From Sphingobacteriales bacterium 50-39 (GTDB lineage: Bacteria > Bacteroidota > Bacteroidia > Chitinophagales > Chitinophagaceae): 64,000 nucleotides of DNA. Positions within the stretch are counted from its first letter, which is position 1. Each line of letters opens with the position of its first letter. The translations under genes were made by a program, and so were the position numbers. The notes beneath the pieces were generated by a model, which was given only the letters and a program-made list of their open reading frames with translations, did no database searches and was not told the origin of the DNA. Positions 52,631 to 59,600 of this stretch are shown piece by piece. The stretch is from assembly GCA_001898505.1 (NCBI GenBank), contig MKTZ01000011.1, positions 248,001-312,000 of the forward strand, written 5' to 3'.

Positions 52631-54241
52631 TTACTTCGCCCGTACTCCCGTTCTTCGGAAACGGGCCTCCTCCAGATCCAGCTCGAATTCCTTGCCCCGC
52701 AGCAGCTCCTCCGGGTATAGTTTATCATGACGCATTTTCGACAGCTCCTTTCGCTGCACATCCACCAGCTCCAGCAACAGCTGACGGTAGCGGGGGAGAA
52801 AGGAAGGATTCTCTTCCCTGCCCTCTTCCTTTTCCAGCTTTTTACTGGTTATCTGCACCATCCGCTCATAGCGCTCTTTCAGCCGGTTGAATGCATCGAT
52901 GGAAGTCGCCTCGTCTCCATATTGCTCTGTGATATGGTCCAGCACGGCAGTGGCCAGCCGGAGCCGGATACCCAGCTGCTGCTCTTCTTCATTCTCCTGC
53001 ACTTCCAGCTTGAGCCGGCGCACCAGCAGCGGTAAGCTAAGCCCCTGCAGCACCAGTGTAAAAAGGATGACGACAAAAGTGATGAACAGGATGAGATTCC
53101 TGTGCGGAAAAGCCGTCTCGGGCGCCAGGGTGTACGGAATAGCCAGGGCAGAAGCCAGTGACACGATGCCCCGCATACCGCTCCATCCGATGATAAATAC
53201 CATTTTTTCCTCCGGCCTTGGTTCCCGCATACGGATCTTTTTAAAACAGATGCGCGGCAGATAGGCGCTGGGAAAGACCCAGACGATCCGGATAACGATG
53301 GCTACGAGGCTGATCACGATGCCGTAGAGGATCGCCGATCCAAGTGAGTATTCCCCCAGCCCTTTTACAATGGCAGGCAATTGCAGCCCGATAAGGATAA
53401 AGACAACGCCATTCAGCAAAAAAATAAGCACGCTCCACACACTGTTGGCTTGCAGCCGGGAATTGTACGTGAGACTGTCATGGCTCCGGTAGCTGCCAAA
53501 AAGACCTCCGCTTACTACCGCCAGCACCCCGGAGAAATGAAAATGTTCCGCCGTGATATACATCAGGTACGGCGCTATGAGAGAAATACCCGTATCGATG
53601 CTGGGTGTGGTGGGTAGCCACCGGTGAATTAGATATATACCCACACCAATAAACAGCCCGATGGCAATACCCATAATAGATACCAGCGCGAATTCCACAC
53701 CCGCCTTCCATAATACGAATTGCCCCGTCACCATCGCCACCATGGCAAATCTGAACACGATCAGGCTCGACGCGTCATTTATCAGGCTTTCGCCTTCAAG
53801 TATAGTAACCACACGCTTGGGGACTTTAAGGGATTGCAATACGCTCGTGGCAGCCACCGCGTCGGGCGGGGAAACGATCCCGCCCAGGAGAAAGCCCAGG
53901 GCCAGGGGGAATCCCGGGATCATCCGGTGGCTGACCCAGGCCACCACGCCAGCCGTGCAGATCACCAGTCCGAATGCCAGCAGCCCGATAGGACGGCGCC
54001 ACCGCCAGAAATCCTGCCAGGAGGTATTCCAGGCAGCCGAATACAACAATGGAGGAAGAAAAATGATAAAAATAATGTCCGGATCGATCATGATCCGCGG
54101 GACACCCGGAAAAAGACTGATAAGGAGTCCGGCAATGACCAAAAAGATAGGGTAGGAGATACCAAGCTTGTCACTCAGCATGGATAACATCGTGACGGCA
54201 AATAAAAGAGATATGATCAGCAGTAGATTGTCCTGGAGCAT
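52631..54241 (-). CDS. CPA1 family Na+/H+ antiporter
   Basis: A 536-residue antiporter with about 12 membrane helices (1-405) and a hydrophilic helical tail of about 130 residues. Family marks: LPPLLYSAAWNT, LGGIVSPPDAVAATSVLQSL with the ion-binding Asp, EGESLINDASSLIVFRFA (the conserved ND pair), and FIIGWSGMRGIVSLASALAIPY. All transport residues look intact. The ATG at 54241 starts at the first helix; the open frame further upstream is not used. It pumps Na+ or K+ against protons. The tail may regulate it. Divergent from the META lipoprotein gene. Confidence 0.95.
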   Translation of the reverse strand: MLQDNLLLIISLLFAVTMLSMLSDKLGISYPIFLVIAGLLISLFPGVPRIMIDPDIIFIIFLPPLLYSAAWNTSWQDFWRWRRPIGLLAFGLVICTAGVVAWVSHRMIPGFPLALGFLLGGIVSPPDAVAATSVLQSLKVPKRVVTILEGESLINDASSLIVFRFAMVAMVTGQFVLWKAGVEFALVSIMGIAIGLFIGVGIYLIHRWLPTTPSIDTGISLIAPYLMYITAEHFHFSGVLAVVSGGLFGSYRSHDSLTYNSRLQANSVWSVLIFLLNGVVFILIGLQLPAIVKGLGEYSLGSAILYGIVISLVAIVIRIVWVFPSAYLPRICFKKIRMREPRPEEKMVFIIGWSGMRGIVSLASALAIPYTLAPETAFPHRNLILFITFVVILFTLVLQGLSLPLLVRRLKLEVQENEEEQQLGIRLRLATAVLDHITEQYGDEATSIDAFNRLKERYERMVQITSKKLEKEEGREENPSFLPRYRQLLLELVDVQRKELSKMRHDKLYPEELLRGKEFELDLEEARFRRTGVRAK

Positions 54242-54360
54242 GCTGTAATTTAGAAATTTTCCCGGGGAATTTATTCCCCAGGCCGATCTCCCATCTATCC
54301 CGCCAGCCCACCGCCCGGCGATTGGCATAGTTTTCGACCGCCTTTATAAAAAACACCGGT

Positions 54361-54903
54361 ATGAAGCACCTTTTTACGATATCCAAACGAACCGTAGGTT
54401 CATTATTGGGCGTATCCTGCCTGGTCCTGCTCGCATGTCAGCAGCCGCAGACGAAGAACAGCCCCACCCCCAGGGACACCCTGACAAAAGATTCCGCCGC
54501 CATGGCGGCCATTCCCAAACGTCCTGTTATCCTCGACTCCACCGTACTGGATGGTTCCTGGTACCTGCAGCCGGTGCTGCCTTCCGACACCGCCACGGGC
54601 AAAAGAGCTACCATCGAGTTCAATGTAAAAAAAGCGCATTTCTCCGGCAATACCGGATGCAATAGCATGAATGGAAAATATTATTTCAGCATCGTCGACA
54701 GCAGCCTTTCCTTTGGCGATAAGCTCGTCACGACCAAAATGGCCTGTGTCGGCTATAATGAAAAGGCATTTCTGAAAAACCTTCTGCTGACGACGCACTT
54801 CAAGATGAGAAATGGCGTCCTCATCCTGCTGGCCGAAGATAATACAGAGCTGTCCAGATGGGAAAGGAAACCAACAAACCCGGCCAATACAGGGAAGGCA
54901 TAG
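54361..54903 (+). CDS. META domain lipoprotein
   Basis: A 180-residue lipoprotein. Signal with Cys26 (VLLACQQ). The META/HslJ domain (about 60-170) shows LDGSWYLQPV, IEFNVKKAHFSGNTGCNSMNGKYYFSIVDSSLSF, TKMACVGYNEKAFLKNLL and a final VLILLAEDNTELSRWER, with the paired cysteines of the family. Roles range from heat stress to secretion support; the precise role is unknown. Confidence 0.88.
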   Translation: MKHLFTISKRTVGSLLGVSCLVLLACQQPQTKNSPTPRDTLTKDSAAMAAIPKRPVILDSTVLDGSWYLQPVLPSDTATGKRATIEFNVKKAHFSGNTGCNSMNGKYYFSIVDSSLSFGDKLVTTKMACVGYNEKAFLKNLLLTTHFKMRNGVLILLAEDNTELSRWERKPTNPANTGKA

Positions 54904-54916
54904 AGCACCGCGCCAG

Positions 54917-54970
54917 CTACTTCAATTCTTTCACCTTGATATTGCGGAAATAGATAGGCGCACCCGCATG
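54917..54970 (-). pseudogene. 3' remnant of a DUF1080 (3-keto-disaccharide hydrolase-like) gene
   Basis: Reading the minus strand from 54970 to 54917 gives HAGAPIYFRNIKVKELK and a TAG stop. This is the standard end of DUF1080 domains. The remnant is in the same frame as the truncated gene at 55022-55489 (distance divisible by three), with repeat R11 between them. The normal segment between the two halves (about 30 residues around the PPWL and GxIGLQ motifs) is missing. Confidence 0.85.
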
Positions 54971-55035
54971 AGGCCTTCGTCGGAGCTGCTTCGTCACGCT
55001 CCTCCTCGGTCGTAACGTTCGCTACGCTCCGTTAT
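54970..55035 (+). repeat. Structured repeat, copy R11 (B module) inside a disrupted gene
   Basis: AGGCCTTCGTCGGAG, CTTCGTCACGCTCCTCCTCGG, then TAACG-TTCGCTACGCTC-CGTTA. Compared with R5 (TAACC/GGTTA) the stem has a compensatory C-G to G-C swap. Module A is absent. Its TAG codon ends the truncated DUF1080 frame. Confidence 0.88.
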
Positions 55036-55489
55036 CTTTCGCGGAAGTATACAAGCTCATATCGCAGGTATTCACCAGTTGCCCATTCAAGGCTACCCAG
55101 ATCATCCGTCCCTTGCAGGTGATCGTATAATGATTCCATTCTCCCGGCTTTTTTACAATGTGTTTGGTGGCCGGCTGATGACCGAATATGGCGGCGCACT
55201 GCCAGCTGGGTTCCACCTTGGACCATTTCTCCGACCAGTCGTCTGCGATCTGTATCTCCACAGAATGAGGTATCCAGTCTTCGATATTGCTGGCATGGAC
55301 CACCTCCCGCACTGTCCATACCCCTGCGGGGAAAATAGCATTGGACAGGCTGTCATTAAAAAGAGGGCCCCATCCCTTACCCGAAGTGTCCGGACCCGTC
55401 AGCTCCTTGTCCCCGGCCTTATCCTGGGCGCCGGCAGGAAAAACCCACATAAAAAAAAGAAAGAAACAGACTGGTTTGAACTTTTGCAT
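55022..55489 (-). CDS. DUF1080 domain protein, truncated by repeat R11
   Basis: A 155-residue exported protein, the 5' part of a DUF1080 gene (related to 3-keto-disaccharide hydrolases and concanavalin-like lectins). Signal peptide 1-21 (FPAGAQ). Domain marks: VWTVREVVHASNIEDWIPHSVEIQIADDW, CAAIFGHQPATKHIVKKPGEWNHYTITCKGRMIWVALNGQLVNTCDMSLYTSAKDN, where the normal domain continues for about 50 residues more. The frame instead runs into repeat R11 and stops, while the true end survives at 54917-54970. Probably inactive. Confidence 0.85.
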   Translation of the reverse strand: MQKFKPVCFFLFFMWVFPAGAQDKAGDKELTGPDTSGKGWGPLFNDSLSNAIFPAGVWTVREVVHASNIEDWIPHSVEIQIADDWSEKWSKVEPSWQCAAIFGHQPATKHIVKKPGEWNHYTITCKGRMIWVALNGQLVNTCDMSLYTSAKDNGA

Positions 55490-55631
55490 GGCTGGCTGGT
55501 TTATACGTAGAGCGCCGGCATCCGGTCGGCCGGGCCGAAGGTAGGAAGTTCACAGGAAATGCACAATTGCCCGGCTACACAGTAGGTTAACATAAAGTTC
55601 ACAGGTTGGTAATATAATTGCAGGAATTTAC

Positions 55632-55952
55632 ATGGAACAATTTGGCCCATCGGCCGCACCACAAAACACCGGAAGTATGACAAAAACATTGGTCGATCTC
55701 ACCCGGGAGCTGCTGAGCAGCGGGGTATTCAATCATCTGCCAGACAACGAGATCGCTCGCCTGCACTGGATGATCATGCAGGGCCAGCGCGAAGATCAGC
55801 TACCTCTGCAGCCTTTGTTCAGCTATTGGTATAGGGGAGACTTCTATGCGTCCAATACATCGCCCCGTCTCCTCCAGCAATGCAATGAATACCTTCAACG
55901 CATGGGACAGCCCCTTATCGACGTATATGGGGAAGAGTTTTACGAGGCATAA
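55632..55952 (+). CDS. Small hypothetical protein
   Basis: A 106-residue cytoplasmic protein without signal peptide, with an amphipathic N-terminus (TKTLVDLTRELLSSGVFNHLPDNEIARLHWMIMQ) and a Tyr-rich end. No family recognised. Ends 3 bases before the stop of the opposite-strand gene. Confidence 0.6.
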   Translation: MEQFGPSAAPQNTGSMTKTLVDLTRELLSSGVFNHLPDNEIARLHWMIMQGQREDQLPLQPLFSYWYRGDFYASNTSPRLLQQCNEYLQRMGQPLIDVYGEEFYEA

Positions 55953-55954
55953 TT

Positions 55955-56350
55955 TCACCCCACCCGCCCATCCTGCGGCGCCCCACCCGGACCCTTGTAA
56001 TAGCTCCCCGGGTCCGTCAACACTTTTTTCCACTGACGCTGGTGGCTCTCCTGCCACTTCTTATTCGGATGCACACTCCAATTCACCCTTTTCAGCTGCT
56101 CACGCACAAAATCCCGTTGTTCGGGATGAACAAATAAAGGATGGAGATAATACCATTTTGGGTCCTTTGTCAACTCTTTCCAAAAGGCGGTAAAGTCCGG
56201 GTAGATGGTCTCAAAGACCTTTATCTCGTCTTTTTTGTCATCATAGGTGCTGTGATTATAATAAAAATTTACACCCGACAGCCCCTTTACCCGGTACAGA
56301 CTTCCCCCGCTCCGTTCCGAGCTGATATCAAAATAAAGTTCCCTGGACAT
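55955..56350 (-). CDS. Small hypothetical protein, convergent with the previous gene
   Basis: A 131-residue protein, soluble and rich in Lys, Tyr and Trp (SRELYFDISSERSGGSLYRVKGLSGVNFYYNHSTYDDKKDEIKVFETIYPDF; WYYLHPLFVHPEQRDFVREQLKRVNWSVHPNKKWQESHQRQW). No family recognised. The final GPGGAPQDGRVG looks disordered. Confidence 0.6.
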   Translation of the reverse strand: MSRELYFDISSERSGGSLYRVKGLSGVNFYYNHSTYDDKKDEIKVFETIYPDFTAFWKELTKDPKWYYLHPLFVHPEQRDFVREQLKRVNWSVHPNKKWQESHQRQWKKVLTDPGSYYKGPGGAPQDGRVG

Positions 56351-56454
56351 GTTAACCTCCTCGCTTTTTACGTTAATTCAGTATCTTCACGGACAGACGC
56401 CGCTACGCGGCGCCTGTCAGATCGAACCCATTATTAAAACAATAACCCAATCAT

Positions 56455-56613
56455 ATGGCACTGATCCCCAATAATAAGAAGAAAAAAGACGGTAAGGCCC
56501 TCTCCGGTCCAAAAAGCAACATCCCCGGATTTCCCGCCGCCAAAGGCAAGGCGAATTCTAAAGGAGTCGTTAAAAACGCCCGTCTCACCGGCGGCTCACA
56601 ACGGGGGTCCTAA
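56455..56613 (+). CDS. Short basic protein, 52 residues
   Basis: ATG at 56455, TAA at 56611-56613. The peptide begins MALIPNNKKKKDGKALSGPK and ends with GGSQRGS; it is very rich in Lys, Gly, Asn and Ser with no hydrophobic core, so it is probably disordered and nucleic-acid-binding. Preceded by an AT-rich run. It overlaps the stop codon of the long opposite-strand gene by 4 bases. From memory, short proteins of this composition are frequent in Chitinophagaceae. Confidence 0.6.
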   Translation: MALIPNNKKKKDGKALSGPKSNIPGFPAAKGKANSKGVVKNARLTGGSQRGS

Positions 56614-59600
56614 GACATATATCCTTTATTTTGTTTCTCCCGTATTAGCTTTTCCATTTCTTTTTTGGCGACCTCCTCGTCAGGGAAGCTCTTTAGCTGT
56701 ATCTGACCCCTCGTGCCCGATCTGCCCCAGCGGACGATCAGCTTATTGCCGTCCGTTGCTGCCTCCCAAAACTTTTCATTGCCGTTCTCTTTATGATACA
56801 GCCGGTGGAAAGGCAGATGATCATAAGGGCTCGCCGGTACACCACCGCCTGCTTCATCCTGCCGGAGATCTACCGCAGCAGGTTTCTCCACTACAGGGGC
56901 AGCCGCTTCCTGGACGCCGCCAGACACTATAGGCTCCTCCAGCAATTTACGGATCATATCGATTATCTTCTGCGGCTGATGCAGCCAGTCCCTGGAATAT
57001 ACCGGCAGGACCTTCCATCCAAATCGCTCCAGTATCGCCGGACGCTGATAATATTGTTCGATAAGATTCTCGTTCAGATAATGTTTTTCGTCATCCAGCA
57101 AAATGCCCAGCACATACGTCTCGTCGTCCGGCCGGGCCTTTATGGCCAGCGAACATTTGAAATCCGATTGCCCGATCTGCTCATCCACAAAATAGCCCAT
57201 TGCCTCCAGCTGCTGCTTGATCTGGTCCCTCACCCGGCTTGGCCGCACAGCAGCACCCCCTTCCGTCCGCCGCAGCACCATGCTGTCCAGGATGGCCCGT
57301 GCACCCGCCATCTGCCCCTGGCTAACCATCTCCGCATATTGCAAAAATCTTTTTAAATAATTGGCCCCTTCGTTGTACTCATTGGTGATGGCGGAATGCC
57401 GGATGCTGCTGACCACCGCCATATGCGTCCTGGCCCGGCTAAAAAGTACGTTCAGCCTTTTTTCGCCTCCCTTCTTATTGATAGGCCCGAAATTCATCAG
57501 CATCTTCCCTTTCGCATCGGGACCATAACAAACGCTCATGATGATAATATCCCGCTCATCCCCCTGTATATTCTCCAGGTTCTTCACGATGAGCCCCGTG
57601 AACTGATCGTTCTCCGTTCGATTGTACGCCTCTTCCAGTTTCACCATAAAGGCGGGATCTTCCTCTCCCAGCTCATCCAGCGCCTGCTCGATCATATGCT
57701 GCTGCTCCTGGCTGAAGGCAACGATACCGATACTCGGACTCCCATCCCTGTTCAATAATTCCCGCACCAGGCAGGCAATGTAAATAGCCTCCCCCCTGTT
57801 GCTTCGCTTTTCATAAACACTGCCTTCCAATAAATGATAGCTGATACTGCGATCGAACAAATGATCGATCTGACCCGCCATCTCCCGGACATTGCTCACC
57901 ACGATAGGCGCTCGCTCTTCCGTATGGATCGTCTTGTCGGGAATGGTAAGCAGCCTGCCTTCATAAAACGCATGGTTGCTAAAGCTGATCAGCGTTTCAT
58001 AATGACTACGATAGTGCCAGCTGAGCAAGGTGCTATCCAGTTTGCGGGCGCCCTGCGCCAGGAGACTGTCCACATCATCGCTAAGCCACTCGTCATCCTC
58101 CTCAGCCATCCCTTCCAGGTCATCCGGGTCTTCCGATCGGGCACTGAAGAAGTCGGTAGGGGGCATCTGTTTTTCGTCGCCCACAATAATGGTCTGCCGA
58201 CTGCGATACAGGGCCGGGACACCCTCTTCCAGGGTGATCTGGCTGGCTTCATCGAAGATCACCACATCGAAATGATCACTATCCAGCGGCAGACTGTCGC
58301 TCACACTATAGGGACTCATCAGCCAGATAGGTTTGATATCCTTCAATACCAACCCGCTTTCTCGCGACGATAGTTCCCGAATGCTCTTGTAACGCATGCT
58401 TTTCCCAAACTCGTTCTCCAGTATCTTTCTGCCTTCGCTATAGGTTTTCTTGAATTTTTTCTGCTCCTCATTCAGCTGGCTCGACGCCATACTCGAGAGA
58501 TCGATCTGCTGCAGGAATCGCTGGCGGATAAAGGCGCGTATCAGGTCCGCATTTACCTGTTGCAGGGCCGAATAGGATTCGCCCAGCTGCTGCACCGCCT
58601 TGTCCAGCACCTGTCTGTCGATATGCGCAAAGTCCCGGTTGGACTGATACACATGATGAAGTGTTTTTCGAGCAACTACGGCCTCTATCTGCATAGGGCT
58701 CAACTCGAACTGACGCAGGGTCTCTTTCACCGCCTCCGGCAGACTGGTAAAACTTCGGAGGGCCGGCAACAATTCCCGAAGTCCATCTGCGTTTAGTCGG
58801 ATATTCTGCAGCTCGTCGCGCAAGTCCTCCAGCGTCAGGGCGGCGTCAAGGCCCCCATGAAGGCAATCCTTCAAACGGCTCTCCAGGTCGATCAATGGCT
58901 GGTGCAGGGATTGCAAACCCGTCACCACTCGTATGGCTTCCTGATGACGGAGCAGATACAGCAGGGCCGGATCATCCTTTTTTTGATGAAGGATGCCGAT
59001 GCCAAGCCATGCCGTATCCGGATTGTCCAGACGATAATCCGTTTGGAGCCGGCGTTTAGCCTGCTCCATCCCACGGGCCTTCTCATATTCGTCCTTTAAA
59101 TTCTCAAGGATGCCCCGATAGGCCGGCCTCACAGCGTGCTGGGAAAGATCATAGCTTTCCTGCAATCTCTTTTTCAATCGTCGCCAACTACCGTTCAGGA
59201 AATTCAAAAAAGCCTTCTCCTGCCGGATCGCCAGCGTCAATGCCTGCTCGACATCCTGTTCTCCTAGTTTCTCTTTCCAATGTATGTTCTTAGCCAGGGC
59301 CTCCTGGTAGAGGTCGACCTTCTGTTTATAGTCGGTCCACCGGCTGATAAACTCCCTTGCCTCCCCACCAGCCGGGTCGGCCAGGCGGAAATTATCCGTC
59401 ACCACGAGTGGATACAATAGCACCGCAAACTGCACCATACTCTTCAGCCTTACGGGACGCAACGCCTGTTCACGGTCCATCGGTACACCCGCCAGCCGTT
59501 GGTCGATGGTATCCAGTATCTCCAGGGCCTGCCCCAATAGCTGGTCCAGCATACGATGCGGCTGTTCGGAAAGAAAGATCCGTTCGTGGAGTCGGCTAAA

